A stretch of DNA of 64,000 nucleotides from CAZXWN01 sp964644695 [NCBI: uncultured bacterium]. GTDB taxonomy: Bacteria; UBP4; UBA4092. This document shows positions 34,997-44,360 of this stretch, in pieces. The position numbers and the translations under genes were made by a program. Position 1 is the first letter of the stretch, and every line of letters begins with the position of its first letter. Under the pieces are notes generated by a model. It was not told the DNA's origin. It worked only from the letters and a program-made list of their open reading frames with translations, and did no database searches. The stretch is from positions 231,241 through 295,240 of the forward strand of contig CAZXWN010000002.1 of assembly GCA_964644695.1 (NCBI GenBank), in the 5' to 3' direction.

Positions 34997-35770
34997 CTAA
35001 TCTTCGGATGAATCATCTGTTTCACTGCTGTTATCCAGTGAGGATTCTTGTTCCGGAGCTTGTGTGTTCAGATTGATCTTGTATTCCATCATGATTTTAG
35101 GAAGACCATGAAGGTGTTGTGCAATCTTCTCACGGTTAACCAGTGTTTCGATGTTCCGTGATCTGTCCACCTCGAAACTACCTACACTCATCCGGTCCAA
35201 TAATAGGAGATGACCACCACAACCGAGTTTCTTCCCAATATCTTCGCACAGAGTCCGAATGTAAGTTCCAGAGGAAACGCGACATTTAAATGTAATGACG
35301 GGAGATTCCCAGTCGAGTAACTCAATATCATAGATATTGATGCGAGAGGGTTTTCTTTCTACTTCAATTCCCTTACGAGCCAGTTTATATAACCTTTGTC
35401 CTTGATGTCGTTTAGCTGACATCATGGGTGGAATCTGTTCCTGCTCACCAATAAAAGACTTCAAGCACTCTAAAATCTGGTCTTTGGATAGTTCTGGAAC
35501 ATCCTTCTTTTCCAAAACCTGTCCTTGCGCATCCTGTGTGTCAGTTGATACACCCAACACACATTGTGCCCAGTAAGTCTTTTCTAATCCAAGGAAATGC
35601 TGAGATAATTTGGTACCTTTACCAATACAAATCAAAAGGACTCCCGTGGCTTGAGGATCCAGAGTACCACAGTGTCCGACTTTTTCATGTTTAAGTATCT
35701 TCCGGATTTTCTGAACAACATCGTGTGAAGTCATTCCGGAGGGTTTATTTACATTCAGGATTCCATCCAT
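34997..35770 (-). CDS. truB: tRNA pseudouridine-55 synthase
   Basis: The 257-residue protein has the TruB core: NVNKPSGMTSHDVV, the catalytic aspartate D38 in GHCGTLDPQATGVLL, MSAKRHQGQRLYKLAR near 119, and VSSGTYIRTLCEDIG near 168. It modifies U55 of tRNA. The last 30 residues are an acidic S/E/D-rich tail not needed for the family and perhaps disordered. The start overlaps the preceding nrnA stop by 16 nt, so they are coupled. The classic PUA-type C-terminus is short. Confidence 0.96.
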   Translation of the reverse strand: MDGILNVNKPSGMTSHDVVQKIRKILKHEKVGHCGTLDPQATGVLLICIGKGTKLSQHFLGLEKTYWAQCVLGVSTDTQDAQGQVLEKKDVPELSKDQILECLKSFIGEQEQIPPMMSAKRHQGQRLYKLARKGIEVERKPSRINIYDIELLDWESPVITFKCRVSSGTYIRTLCEDIGKKLGCGGHLLLLDRMSVGSFEVDRSRNIETLVNREKIAQHLHGLPKIMMEYKINLNTQAPEQESSLDNSSETDDSSED

Positions 35771-36723
35771 TGAATCACCTTTTGTATCGTTGAATCCACA
35801 ATTTCACATAGCGGTTTATTAACCAAAGCACCCGCGGCCATGGAGTGACCTCCTCCGCCGAATTCTCTGGCCAACATGGAAACATCATATTTGCCCATAG
35901 ACCGGAAACTGATTTTAGTTTTCTCATCCTTTGTTTCCTGGAAAAGAATGGCAATATCAATGCCTTCCACGGCTCTTACAGGAGTGATAAAACCTTCTGT
36001 TTCTGCAGGCTCACACTGGTACTTGTTAAACAATTCCCAAGGGAGAGCTGCATAGGCAACCTTACCGTCACCAACAGTTCTGATATTTGCCATCATATCG
36101 CCCATTAGTCGAGTCAGATTCAAGGGGCGGGTGTGGTAAACACGCCGGGCAACATCCCATCCATCGACACCTTTTTCCAGTAAATCCGCAGAAATCCTGA
36201 GGGTTTTTCCGGTTGTGTTGGAGTAATGGAATCCGCCGGTATCTGTCAGTAACCCGGTATAAAGACAAAGGGCTGTTTCATAGTCAATACCCTCTGGATT
36301 TATACTTATCATTATCTCATAAACCAGCTCAGCCAGGGCGGCGGCATTTGCATCCAGCCAGCAGACATCACCATACAGCTGATTATCTTTATGGTGGTCA
36401 ATATTGATCATCCGATAACCTTGCTCAACATGAGTGAGGGCTTTACCCATCCGCTCCAGTGAAGGACATTCGCAAGCAATGACTAAATCAACAGGTTTTC
36501 CAACCTGTTCCGGTGAAATAATATCAGTTACACCGGGTAAAAAACGATAAGCAGGAGGGATAGTGCCGTCCTGTACACATTGTACAGTTTTCCCCATTTT
36601 TCTCAGGAACCGAGTGAGTGAAAGCATGCAGCCTAAACTGTCCCCATCCGGATAAATATGTCCGGTGACAAGGATGTTCTGGCTATCATGGATTAATTTA
36701 ACTATTTTCTGTATCAGACTCAT
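35755..36723 (-). CDS. nrnA: DHH-family oligoribonuclease/pAp phosphatase NrnA
   Basis: This 322-residue protein has DHH motifs: GHIYPDGDSLGCM near 20, INIDHHKDN near 107 (the DHH box), YTGLLTDTGGF near 152, and the DHHA1 signature EFGGGGHSMAAGAL near 287. The family degrades short oligonucleotides and 3'-phosphoadenosine 5'-phosphate. It overlaps rbfA by 26 nt and truB by 16 nt in the rimP-nusA-infB operon, where NrnA genes commonly sit. Confidence 0.94.
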   Translation of the reverse strand: MSLIQKIVKLIHDSQNILVTGHIYPDGDSLGCMLSLTRFLRKMGKTVQCVQDGTIPPAYRFLPGVTDIISPEQVGKPVDLVIACECPSLERMGKALTHVEQGYRMINIDHHKDNQLYGDVCWLDANAAALAELVYEIMISINPEGIDYETALCLYTGLLTDTGGFHYSNTTGKTLRISADLLEKGVDGWDVARRVYHTRPLNLTRLMGDMMANIRTVGDGKVAYAALPWELFNKYQCEPAETEGFITPVRAVEGIDIAILFQETKDEKTKISFRSMGKYDVSMLAREFGGGGHSMAAGALVNKPLCEIVDSTIQKVIQWMES

Positions 36724-37072
36724 TCTTTTCCATTTGTTGTTTTGACTTAATTAACAGTTCGTTAATATGAGCCGCGTGTTCGATAGATTCGTCAAAGGCA
36801 AAATGAAGGTCTGGTGTGAACTTTAGTTCTATCCGATGACCTATTTCATGACGAATATATGATTTTGCTTTTTCAAAGGCGACTTTTGCGTTGGCAATAT
36901 CCGTTTCATCGCCTAAGACGGAATAATATATGCTTGCATTACGGATGTCATGTGAAACAGTGACCCCCGTAATAGTGACTCTGGCTAATCTGGGGTCACG
37001 TAAATCTTTGGTTACAATTTCTCCAACTTCATGTTGAATTAATGATTGGATACGTTGAATTCTAAATGACAT
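36698..37072 (-). CDS. rbfA: Ribosome-binding factor A
   Basis: This protein of about 124 residues begins MSFRIQRIQSLIQHEVGEI, has DLRDPRLARVTITGVTVSHD near 24 and the FDES-type element near 90 (HFAFDESIEHAAHINELL). RbfA is a KH-fold 30S maturation factor. I take the start at 37072, which has AAAGGAG 7 nt upstream; a longer frame from 37186 would overlap the DUF503 gene and add residues without family similarity. The 3' end overlaps nrnA. Confidence 0.95.
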   Translation of the reverse strand: MSFRIQRIQSLIQHEVGEIVTKDLRDPRLARVTITGVTVSHDIRNASIYYSVLGDETDIANAKVAFEKAKSYIRHEIGHRIELKFTPDLHFAFDESIEHAAHINELLIKSKQQMEKNESDTENS

Positions 37073-37085
37073 AATGTGACTCCTT

Positions 37086-37367
37086 TCATAACATTTCGAT
37101 CTGGTTTTCGGTGAGCACTGCATCAGGCAAATCATCTGCCATGCGGAGAACCGTATCCAGAACCTGATGGACTCGGGCCTGTTCATTACTAACCGTTACG
37201 ATTGCCAGTACAGCTTCCTGCCAAGAATCCAGCTGGTCAACTTCCGCAATGGATACATTGGTCTTTTGCCGGACTCGTTCTTTCAGGCTTTGTACGACCT
37301 GCCGTTTTCCTTTTAGGGATGTATTTCCCGGCAGGTGAAGACGAATCCTTAATAAACCAATATGCAT
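37086..37367 (-). CDS. DUF503 family protein
   Basis: The 93 residues fit DUF503: HIGLLRIRLHLPGNTSLKGKR start, NVSIAEVDQLDSWQEAVLAI near 37, and a helical end. DUF503 genes regularly lie between infB and rbfA, as here (28 nt after infB, 14 nt before rbfA). The biochemical role is unknown, but the conserved position suggests translation or ribosome biology. Confidence 0.92.
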   Translation of the reverse strand: MHIGLLRIRLHLPGNTSLKGKRQVVQSLKERVRQKTNVSIAEVDQLDSWQEAVLAIVTVSNEQARVHQVLDTVLRMADDLPDAVLTENQIEML

Positions 37368-37394
37368 GCTGATTTGCCTTAACGAATAACCTGT

Positions 37395-40286
37395 TTATAA
37401 GGTGGCGGCCACTTCTTCCATAACATAGACCTCAATAATGTCACCTTCGCGCAGGTCATTGTAGTTTTCGATAGTCAGACCGCATTCATATCCTTCAAGG
37501 ACTTCCTTGGCATCATCCTTAAACCGCTTCAAGGAACCCAGCATATTCTCATAGACAACTTTGTTGTCCCTGAGGAGACGCACTTTGCTGTTTCGTGTAA
37601 TCTTGCCAGACTGGACATAACATCCGGCAATACTCCCAACCTTTGCGGATTTAAAGACCTGGCGGACTACCACCCGGCCAATAACATTTTCCTTGAATGA
37701 AGGACCTAACAGACCGGCCATGGCGGCTCGTACTTCATTGACCGCATCATAAATGACGCGATAAAGCCGAACATCAACGCCTTCTTTTTTGGCCATTTCC
37801 ATCGCATTAGGTTCAGGGCGGACGTGGAATCCGATAATGATGGCATTTGATGCAGAGGCCAACAAGATATCTGATTCTGTAATAGCGCCGACACCGGTAT
37901 GAATCGCGATGAGTTTAACTTTTTCAGTACTTTGTTTTTGTAAGGATTCAGTAAGTGCTTCAATAGAACCCTGTACGTCACCTTTAATGATGATGGGTAA
38001 TTCTTTAACTTCACCGGATGCCACCTTGGTAGACAGCTCATCCAATGAAAGGTGATGCCGGGTTATCAAATCTTCCTCGCGTTTAAGCATCTCACGCTTG
38101 TATGCGGTTTCACGGGCTATTTTTTCAGACACAGTGACAATGAATTTGTCACCAGCTTCTGGCACAGATGAGAATCCGATTAATTCTACAGCAACACCCG
38201 GTCCGACACTGTCCAACTGTTCGGCCCGGTCGTTGAACATGGCACGAATACGACCATGTGTTATACCGCAAACGAAGGGATCTCCTGTTTTAAGGGTACC
38301 CTGCTGAACAAGGATGGTAGAGACTGGACCACGGCCACGATCCAGTTTTGCCTCAACGACAGTTCCCTGTGCCGGCAATCTTGGATTAGCCTTGAGTTCC
38401 ATTAAGTCCGCCTGTAAAAGGACGAGTTCCAGCAAGTTTTCCAAGCCGGTCCGTTTTTTAGCGGATACTTCAGCATAAATGGTCTTTCCACCCCAGTCTT
38501 CTGGAACCAGCCCGTGTTGAGCTAATTGTTGTTTTACATTATCCGGGTTTGCACCGGCAACATCCATCTTATTGATGGCAACAATCAAAGGAACACCTGC
38601 GGCTTTGGAGTGGTTGATGGCTTCAACTGTTTGTGGCATCATTCCATCTACTGCGGAAACAACGAGAATAACAATATCGGTTACCTTGGCACCACGGGCA
38701 CGCATGGCAGTAAATGCTTCGTGACCAGGAGTGTCCAGGAAAACGATGGACCGATTATTGATAGTGACATTATATGCACCGATGTGCTGAGTGATACCGC
38801 CGAACTCCCCAGACTGAACATGGGTATGACGAATGGCATCCAATAGAGATGTCTTACCATGATCAACATGTCCCATGATGGTTACAACCGGACTTCTGGG
38901 TTCAGTATAATTTTTATCTTCTTCAGACACTTCAAATGTAGGGTTGCTTTCATCAAAAGTATCTTCAATAAATTCGACATCCGCATTATATTCTGCAGCT
39001 AGTAAAAATACGGTTTCTTCATCCAGTCTTTGGTTAATGGTTACCATCTTGCCAAGGAGCATGGCTTTTTTTATCAAGTCCGCTGCTGAAACACCCAAAC
39101 TAGCTGACAGTGACTGAATATTTTGAACGCCAATAAGTTTTACTTCCCTTGGCTCCATATTGTTTGGAGTAATTACGGGTGTCTCAATATGTTCAATGGC
39201 TGATATTTGTTCACGCCGTTTATTACGGTGATTTGTTTTTTTCTTCTGTGGTTTACCAAACCTCTGAGAACCGGGTGAAGTTCGTGTGTTATGAAGAGTC
39301 CTTCCACCTGGTGCTGGAGTTAAGGATGGAGGTCCGGAGCGTAAGCCCTGTGGTCTCTGACCGCCACCTGGACGTTGTCCGCCGCCTGGACGGCCTGGAC
39401 CTGAATTCTGTCCTGGACGACCGGCACCCTGAGGACGATTGCCCTGATAAGGAGGACGCTGACCGGAAGACTGATTGGGTCCACCAGTTTGTGGTCGGTT
39501 GCCTTGATAGGGTGGACGTTGTCCTGAAGGTCCACCAGATGAGGGCCGATTGCCCTGATAAGGAGGACGCTGACCGGAAGACTGATTGGGTCCACCGGTT
39601 TGTGGTCGGTTACCCTGATAGGGTGGTCTCTGTCCTGAAGGTCCACCAGATGAGGGACGATTGCCCTGATAAGGAGGACGCTGACCGGAAGACTGATTGG
39701 GTCCACCACCTTGGGGTCTATTACCTTGATAGGGTGGTCTTTGTCCTGAAGGTCCACCAGATGAGGAACGATTACCCTGATAGGGAGGCCGTTGTCCAGA
39801 TTGATTTTGTCCACTTGTTTGTGGGCGTGGAGCACGATTATCTCCGGCAGGTCTCGGTCTGTCTTGGGACATAGGCCTGGTTCCGGGGCGATTATTGGTA
39901 CCAGATTCTTGAGGACGGCTTGTCGTCTGAGGCGGACGAGACTGACCCTGTTGTGGGGCCGGTCTGGCAGCCTGAGGTTGTGGCTGTGCCTGCTGTTGAA
40001 CTGGAGCTGCAGGTTTCGCCGTGGGAGCTTGAGGGGCAGCAGGTGTTGCTTTGGGTACAGCTGGAGCTGCCTTCGGAGCCGGAGGAACTGAAGGAGCGGC
40101 TTTAGGTGCCGCAGGGGTGGCTGCCGTTTTTTTATAGGCTGCCCTTATTTTCTCGGCTGTATCAACCTCGAGTGTGCTTGAATGGGATTTGGCTTCAATC
40201 CCTTTCTGATGACAATGATCTAACAACTCGGTGTTTGCGACACCCAGTTCTTTAGCCAGTTGATATATTCTGATTTTTTCCGCCAT
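37395..40286 (-). CDS. infB: Translation initiation factor IF-2
   Basis: This 963-residue protein has an N-terminal IF2-N helix ([14 protein letters not shown]), then a long A/P/Q-rich disordered region with seven tandem [10 protein letters not shown] units (roughly residues 164-284), a second IF2-N-type stretch near 395 ([18 protein letters not shown]), the GTPase domain from about 470 ([20 protein letters not shown]) and the C-terminal domains II-IV. It brings fMet-tRNA to the 30S subunit. The GTP-binding motifs are intact. The long tract is unusual (see the repeat entry). The gene lies 7 nt after nusA. Confidence 0.97.
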   Translation of the reverse strand: MAEKIRIYQLAKELGVANTELLDHCHQKGIEAKSHSSTLEVDTAEKIRAAYKKTAATPAAPKAAPSVPPAPKAAPAVPKATPAAPQAPTAKPAAPVQQQAQPQPQAARPAPQQGQSRPPQTTSRPQESGTNNRPGTRPMSQDRPRPAGDNRAPRPQTSGQNQSGQRPPYQGNRSSSGGPSGQRPPYQGNRPQGGGPNQSSGQRPPYQGNRPSSGGPSGQRPPYQGNRPQTGGPNQSSGQRPPYQGNRPSSGGPSGQRPPYQGNRPQTGGPNQSSGQRPPYQGNRPQGAGRPGQNSGPGRPGGGQRPGGGQRPQGLRSGPPSLTPAPGGRTLHNTRTSPGSQRFGKPQKKKTNHRNKRREQISAIEHIETPVITPNNMEPREVKLIGVQNIQSLSASLGVSAADLIKKAMLLGKMVTINQRLDEETVFLLAAEYNADVEFIEDTFDESNPTFEVSEEDKNYTEPRSPVVTIMGHVDHGKTSLLDAIRHTHVQSGEFGGITQHIGAYNVTINNRSIVFLDTPGHEAFTAMRARGAKVTDIVILVVSAVDGMMPQTVEAINHSKAAGVPLIVAINKMDVAGANPDNVKQQLAQHGLVPEDWGGKTIYAEVSAKKRTGLENLLELVLLQADLMELKANPRLPAQGTVVEAKLDRGRGPVSTILVQQGTLKTGDPFVCGITHGRIRAMFNDRAEQLDSVGPGVAVELIGFSSVPEAGDKFIVTVSEKIARETAYKREMLKREEDLITRHHLSLDELSTKVASGEVKELPIIIKGDVQGSIEALTESLQKQSTEKVKLIAIHTGVGAITESDILLASASNAIIIGFHVRPEPNAMEMAKKEGVDVRLYRVIYDAVNEVRAAMAGLLGPSFKENVIGRVVVRQVFKSAKVGSIAGCYVQSGKITRNSKVRLLRDNKVVYENMLGSLKRFKDDAKEVLEGYECGLTIENYNDLREGDIIEVYVMEEVAATL
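39434..39797 (-). repeat. In-frame tandem repeat in infB ([10 protein letters not shown] units)
   Basis: Seven copies of [10 protein letters not shown] are separated by alternating 7-residue (xSSGGPS) and 10-residue (PQxGGPNQSS) spacers, giving a higher-order period of 37 residues (111 bp) for the middle copies. The high DNA identity of the units produces spurious long reading frames on the other strand and frames. Confidence 0.95.
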
Positions 40287-40292
40287 GTACGA

Positions 40293-41528
40293 TTAATCCT
40301 TCTCCTCTTTGTTCTCGACATCATCAGTTGTTTCTTCTATCTGATCGAGAAACTCGGTTTCCGTCTCCTCAACAAAATCCGGGGAATCCGCCGGGAGAGT
40401 AATGCTGTCATCTATTTGATTCGAATTGGTTTCTTCAATTATTGGCTCATCAAGAGTGAGCTCTGTTTCATTATCTGTTGCTTCTTCTGAAGTATCTTCC
40501 GTTTGTTCAGCGATAATATCCAAGTTCCATCCTGTCAGTTTGGATGCGAGTTTGGCGTTCTGTCCGTGTTTTCCAATAGCCAGGGATAACTGGTTTTCTT
40601 CAACCGTTACCGTAGCTTTTGAGTTTTCCGGGTCTAACTCTGCATACAATATCTTGGCTGGATTTAAAGCATTCGCAATATATTGCTGCGCGTCTTCACT
40701 CCAGGGCACGATATCAACCTTTTCGCCCTTTAGTTCACGCACGACAATCTGGACTCGGGAACCCTTCATACCCACACAGGCACCCACAGGGTCCACATTA
40801 CGGTCTGAACAGGATACGGCTATTTTAGCTCTGTCACCGGGTTCTCGGGAAACTGACTGAATGGTTACAACACCATCAGCGATTTCTGGAACTTCCTGCT
40901 CAAAAAGCAGACGAACGAGGTCCGGGTGCGTACGGGATAAGATGATTTGGGGGCCTTTGGCTGAAGATTTTACTTCCATACACAGGCACTTAATCAGGTC
41001 ACCCTGGTGTAATCCATGATTCTTGGGTAATTCCCGATAAGGTATCAGAGCTTCTGTCTGCTCGACATCGGCAATGACCCCTTCTTTGTCAAATCGTTGA
41101 ACTCGGCCGGTGATGAGATGGCCTTCTTTATGTTTAAACTGATCAAAAATATTTGTGCGTTGGGCATCGCGGATTTTTTGATGAATAATTTGTTTAACTG
41201 TCTGGGCAGCAATACGACCCAAGTCCTGAGCAGGGATTTCATCCTCAACCAGGGCACCAATAGCAATATTTTCATCCACTCGTTTACGGGCAGATTTTAA
41301 ATCCATCTCATTTTCCGGGTCTGCAACAGCCTTTACGACAGTCTTAATCGCATATAAATGAATTTCACCGGTTTTCCGGTCGATTTCGACGCGCAGTTCA
41401 TTCACAGTCGGACGGTATTTTTTAGCAGCTTGAAGCAGGGCCTGTTCTATTGCTACAAACAGAGTTTCCGGATCTACACCACGGTCGGCGCAAATCTGTC
41501 TAATGATGTGACTCAGTTCGTTTGCCAT
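40293..41528 (-). CDS. nusA: Transcription termination/antitermination factor NusA
   Basis: This protein of about 411 residues has the N-terminal domain (MANELSHIIRQICADRG), the S1 domain near 135-200 (GHLITGRVQRFDKEGVIADVE), and two KH domains near 230-345 (CVGMKGSRVQIVVREL, then NQLSLAIGKHGQNAKLASKLTG). An acidic, E/D/T-rich C-terminal tail replaces the usual acidic repeats. I use the ATG at 41528 (GAGGGG 6 nt upstream); an ATG at 41696 would overlap rimP. It follows rimP and precedes infB by 7 nt, the classic order. Confidence 0.96.
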   Translation of the reverse strand: MANELSHIIRQICADRGVDPETLFVAIEQALLQAAKKYRPTVNELRVEIDRKTGEIHLYAIKTVVKAVADPENEMDLKSARKRVDENIAIGALVEDEIPAQDLGRIAAQTVKQIIHQKIRDAQRTNIFDQFKHKEGHLITGRVQRFDKEGVIADVEQTEALIPYRELPKNHGLHQGDLIKCLCMEVKSSAKGPQIILSRTHPDLVRLLFEQEVPEIADGVVTIQSVSREPGDRAKIAVSCSDRNVDPVGACVGMKGSRVQIVVRELKGEKVDIVPWSEDAQQYIANALNPAKILYAELDPENSKATVTVEENQLSLAIGKHGQNAKLASKLTGWNLDIIAEQTEDTSEEATDNETELTLDEPIIEETNSNQIDDSITLPADSPDFVEETETEFLDQIEETTDDVENKEEKD

Positions 41529-41622
41529 CGTAACCCCTCGTCTCCCGCCTCTGTGACCGATTTTCGGTCTTTCAGTGTCAGTTTCGGGATGGTTAGTCCC
41601 GCCATTGACTCGGCGTTTATAA

Positions 41623-42171
41623 TTATTTCGTTGGTTTCTTTTTTTTCTTTTTGGGATGGTGGTTGGTTCCGCCAAACATGGCATCCCAATCAACATCCAA
41701 ATGACAGACAGCGATCTCTTCCAGCTGGATATGCCGGTGAGGTTCTCCTTCGGTTTCTTCTAACAGGAGATACCCACCTTCCGGAGATTCCGGTTCGAAC
41801 TTATCCAGCAGACCTACATAGACATTCTGTCCGTCTATCGGGGTACGGGTGACAACTTTGACCCGCTTCCCTAAATTTCGTTGGTAATCCCGCTCTTTCT
41901 TAAAGGGGCGATCCAGTCCCGGCGAAGAGACTTCCAGTGAATAAGTACCGGGAATCATGTTCTCCTGTTCATCCAGGAATTCACTCAATCGCCGACTTAC
42001 TTTTTCACAATGACTGACCTCAACACCATCCGGATGATCAATGATGAACCGGATGACACGACGTCTGCCCTCAGTGCTGAATTCAATGTCCACAAGTTCT
42101 ACACCGACCTCTTCCGTGATCGGAAGGGCCATTTCTTCCAACTTATGGAGCAGAAGCGGATGATTCAGCAT
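41623..42171 (-). CDS. rimP: Ribosome maturation factor RimP
   Basis: This 182-residue protein has the RimP N-domain (VGVELVDIEFSTEGRRRVIRFIID) and the ENMIPGTYSLEVSSPGLDRPFKKERDY stretch near 72-98, then the Sm-like C-domain and a basic PKKKKKKPTK tail. It assists 30S assembly. It is the first gene of the operon rimP-nusA-infB and lies 65 nt after the promoter start, with a terminator-like hairpin between. Confidence 0.95.
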   Translation of the reverse strand: MLNHPLLLHKLEEMALPITEEVGVELVDIEFSTEGRRRVIRFIIDHPDGVEVSHCEKVSRRLSEFLDEQENMIPGTYSLEVSSPGLDRPFKKERDYQRNLGKRVKVVTRTPIDGQNVYVGLLDKFEPESPEGGYLLLEETEGEPHRHIQLEEIAVCHLDVDWDAMFGGTNHHPKKKKKKPTK

Positions 42172-42200
42172 AAAAATTTATTTATTCAGTTCCTTAAAAT

Positions 42201-42225
42201 AAAAAAGTCTCGAACTGTCGAGACT
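42201..42225 (-). terminator. Terminator-like hairpin in the rimP-nusA leader (possible attenuator)
   Basis: On the - strand AGTCTCGA-CAGT-TCGAGACT (8-bp perfect stem) is followed by six T. It lies between the promoter at 42243-42272 and the rimP start, so it would act on transcripts of its own operon, beginning about 11 nt after the predicted start. Confidence 0.8.
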
Positions 42226-42242
42226 CCTCTTCTCAGTACAAT

Positions 42243-42272
42243 ATTATACTCCCTAAGGCCTTGATTTTGCAA
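42243..42272 (-). promoter_or_regulatory. Promoter of the rimP-nusA-infB operon
   Basis: TTGCAA and TATAAT on the - strand, spaced 18 nt, with a predicted start near 42236. It is the best promoter match in this region and drives the large translation operon. Confidence 0.8.
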
Positions 42273-42379
42273 GTCAAAATCCACCTAACTCAAAACAAGT
42301 CAAGTCTGGGGATTAAAACCATTCGGCCCCTCTGGTGTAAACTTATCCATACAGTTGATTCATATCAGGGAGGTTGAGT

Positions 42380-43015
42380 ATGAGTACTGTTTTATATATA
42401 GTGGCGAATCCGAAGACCAGCCAGGAATCTTTTAGTCAAAAAGTAGGAGATTATTTCCTTCAGGAATATCGAAAACAACATCCGGATTCAAAAATCACCG
42501 TTCTGGATTTGTACTCGACTTCCGTCCCCTTTTTGGATGAAGACCACTTTACCGGCTGGAAACTGATGGAACAAGGGATTCCTTTGGACCAGATGCCAGA
42601 ACCCGTTCGGGGAAAAATGACGGTTGCTATGTCCTTCATTGATGCATTGATTGAACATGACCATTATATCATGGTGACACCCTTCTGGAATTTGGGGATT
42701 CCCGGAATATTAAAGTCATTCATTGATTTGATTGTAGTTGCAGGAAAAACCTTCAAGTTTACTGAGAAGGGTTCAGAAGGATTGTTGACAGGTAAAAAAG
42801 CTCTCCATATCCAATCTCGGGGAGGGACCTTTTCCGAAGGACCTTATCAGGATTTTGAATATGGTGACCGATATCTTCGGACCCTGTTTGGATTTCTGGG
42901 GGTTCGGGATTTTCAATCACTCATTATTGAGGGAACCAGTCAGTTTCCAGAGAAAACCGATCTCATTGTTGCTGATGCACTCGAGAAGGCTCGTAAGCTG
43001 GCAGTTATATTTTAA
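42380..43015 (+). CDS. FMN-dependent NADH:azoreductase-like flavodoxin-fold protein
   Basis: This protein of about 211 residues of the AzoR/NQO-type flavodoxin fold has STVLYIVANPKTSQESFSQ at the start (phosphate-binding loop), VTPFWNLGIPGILKSFIDLI near 100 (FMN-binding and dimer helix), and a GKKALHIQSRGGTF stretch near 141. Such enzymes reduce quinones or azo compounds with NADH. AGGGAGG lies 6 nt before the chosen ATG; a TTG at 42374 is less likely. The gene is divergent from the nusA operon and monocistronic. The substrate is not predictable. Confidence 0.85.
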   Translation: MSTVLYIVANPKTSQESFSQKVGDYFLQEYRKQHPDSKITVLDLYSTSVPFLDEDHFTGWKLMEQGIPLDQMPEPVRGKMTVAMSFIDALIEHDHYIMVTPFWNLGIPGILKSFIDLIVVAGKTFKFTEKGSEGLLTGKKALHIQSRGGTFSEGPYQDFEYGDRYLRTLFGFLGVRDFQSLIIEGTSQFPEKTDLIVADALEKARKLAVIF

Positions 43016-43107
43016 TCTTCAATCTATAAATTAACAGTATAAATCTAAAATCAATTAAATCAATATTTTATAGTTTATACTATTAGCATGATGGAACGAA
43101 GCAGAAA

Positions 43108-43154
43108 CGAAGCACCTACGGAGCTGTTCCGAGCAAGTCCGTGGGTGCTTCGAA
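43108..43154. repeat. REP-like palindromic element, copy 3
   Basis: CGAAGCACCTACGGAG-CTGTTCCGAGCAAGT-CCGTGGGTGCTTCG: long nearly perfect outer arms with an inner TGTTCCGAGCA. Its reverse complement is very close to copy 1. It lies between convergent azoreductase and GH18 genes. Confidence 0.87.
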
Positions 43155-43160
43155 AGACTC

Positions 43161-44231
43161 TTATTTCTGAGTGGGTTTATATTCTGAGAGATATTTCAAG
43201 ATACTGGGGTCAATCCCACCCAGTCTCCAAAAAGTGATTCCCCCCAGTTGGTATTTATTGGCCATCTCCCACCGTGATTCAAAGACTCGGAGATCATGAT
43301 ACCAGACGGTTCTTTGGGAGTAGGTGGAGGGGTCTTGATAGGTGAACCACCATTCCTGAGCGGTGGTATCCCAGGTGGGGGTAATATTATTTTCTTTTAT
43401 CAATTTAGTCGCTGTGGTCCACATGGCTTCCTTTTCTTTGGGTGCACCCCAATCCAGACCATAAGTGGCTACTCCCATGTACAGCTTTTCAGGAGGAATG
43501 ACCGTTACGGCAAACTGGGTGATTTTTTCAACCCAGTCCACGGGAGCAATACATCCCGGGGCTCCTCCGGAATAATGATGGTCATAAGCCATGATCCGAA
43601 CCCTGTCACACACTTTACCTAAGGCGACATAATTGTGGGCAATCTGGGAATCCCAGTCTCCCGGTTCGGAAAATTTGGCATGGACAGCCACAGAAAGCAG
43701 TTTTCCTTTTTTATGGAGAGCCGTGCTTAACTCGGTCATGAAAAGAGAGAAGGCATCCCGGTCTTCTCTTTTCAATCCCTCATAATCAATATCTACACCA
43801 TCATAGTTATACTTTTGGGTAAGACTCACCAGGTTTTTAACATGTCTTTTTCGGAGAACCGGATTATTGACAACCTGGGAGACTCTCTCTGATTGAAAAG
43901 CATTACTAATGAGCGGAATCACCTTGATTCCATTTTTATGACAATACTGAACAAATTTCCGATGACTAAATTTAAGTTTTTTGGCTTTGAGCATTTCGGG
44001 GATTCCCTGGGCAGATTTCAGATTCCCTGTGGAATCCATGTCATACCAGAAGGGAAGTACCTCGGTGAACAATCCCGGATAAGTGGTCATTTCAGTGAAG
44101 GATCTGTCCCAGTCCCAAAATGCCATCCAGGTCGTTACCTGGGGGCGGTGAGGGGATTGGGCGGAGCTGATAGAGAATAAAAGAGTAAAAAAGAGTAATA
44201 GGGTTAGTTGGGGGATAAGTTTTGTTTTCAT
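43161..44231 (-). CDS. Secreted GH18 glycosidase-like protein
   Basis: This 356-residue protein has a signal peptide (LIPQLTLLLFFTLLFSISSA) followed by a GH18 barrel with the catalytic DxxDxDxE motif intact as DGVDIDYEG (about residue 143). Further barrel motifs are RIMAYDHHYSGG near 217 and YMGVATYGLDWG near 259, and a final LGGITFWRLGG. The pattern is closest to the spore-cortex/peptidoglycan-acting GH18 proteins (YaaH/SleL-like) rather than large chitinases, but there is no LysM. It acts outside the inner membrane, on chitin-like or peptidoglycan substrates. Confidence 0.9.
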   Translation of the reverse strand: MKTKLIPQLTLLLFFTLLFSISSAQSPHRPQVTTWMAFWDWDRSFTEMTTYPGLFTEVLPFWYDMDSTGNLKSAQGIPEMLKAKKLKFSHRKFVQYCHKNGIKVIPLISNAFQSERVSQVVNNPVLRKRHVKNLVSLTQKYNYDGVDIDYEGLKREDRDAFSLFMTELSTALHKKGKLLSVAVHAKFSEPGDWDSQIAHNYVALGKVCDRVRIMAYDHHYSGGAPGCIAPVDWVEKITQFAVTVIPPEKLYMGVATYGLDWGAPKEKEAMWTTATKLIKENNITPTWDTTAQEWWFTYQDPSTYSQRTVWYHDLRVFESRWEMANKYQLGGITFWRLGGIDPSILKYLSEYKPTQK

Positions 44232-44318
44232 GGCAACATTATAACCAGAATCTGTTAAATATGTCCCGGTAAGATGTTAAAATGATTGTCGTAACAATGA
44301 AAATTGACGGGTCTTTTA

Positions 44319-44347
44319 TTGACTTCAATGAGGGGCTCGTTTAAGAT
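44319..44347 (+). promoter_or_regulatory. Promoter of the SRP RNA/dnaX operon
   Basis: TTGACT and TAAGAT are separated by exactly 17 nt. The predicted start falls about 7-14 nt before the SRP RNA. Confidence 0.75.
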
Positions 44348-44360
44348 GATTATTCTATTA

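Noticed and set aside
36698-37186. Longer start for rbfA at 37186
   Set aside because: Would overlap the DUF503 gene and add residues unlike RbfA; the 37072 start has a good SD.
39434-39797. CRISPR-like array
   Set aside because: Regular repeats here are in-frame protein-coding repeats of infB, with no spacers of independent sequence and no cas genes.
39320-39835. 171-residue - strand frame in infB
   Set aside because: Alternative frame through the repeat region; infB is unambiguous.
39179-39874. 231-residue + strand frame opposite infB
   Set aside because: It is an antisense shadow of the tandem repeat in IF-2; its own repetitive sequence ([13 protein letters not shown]) follows only from the repeat DNA.
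40293-41696. Longer start for nusA at 41696
   Set aside because: Would overlap rimP and add unrelated residues; the ATG at 41528 with GAGGGG starts the NusA domain.
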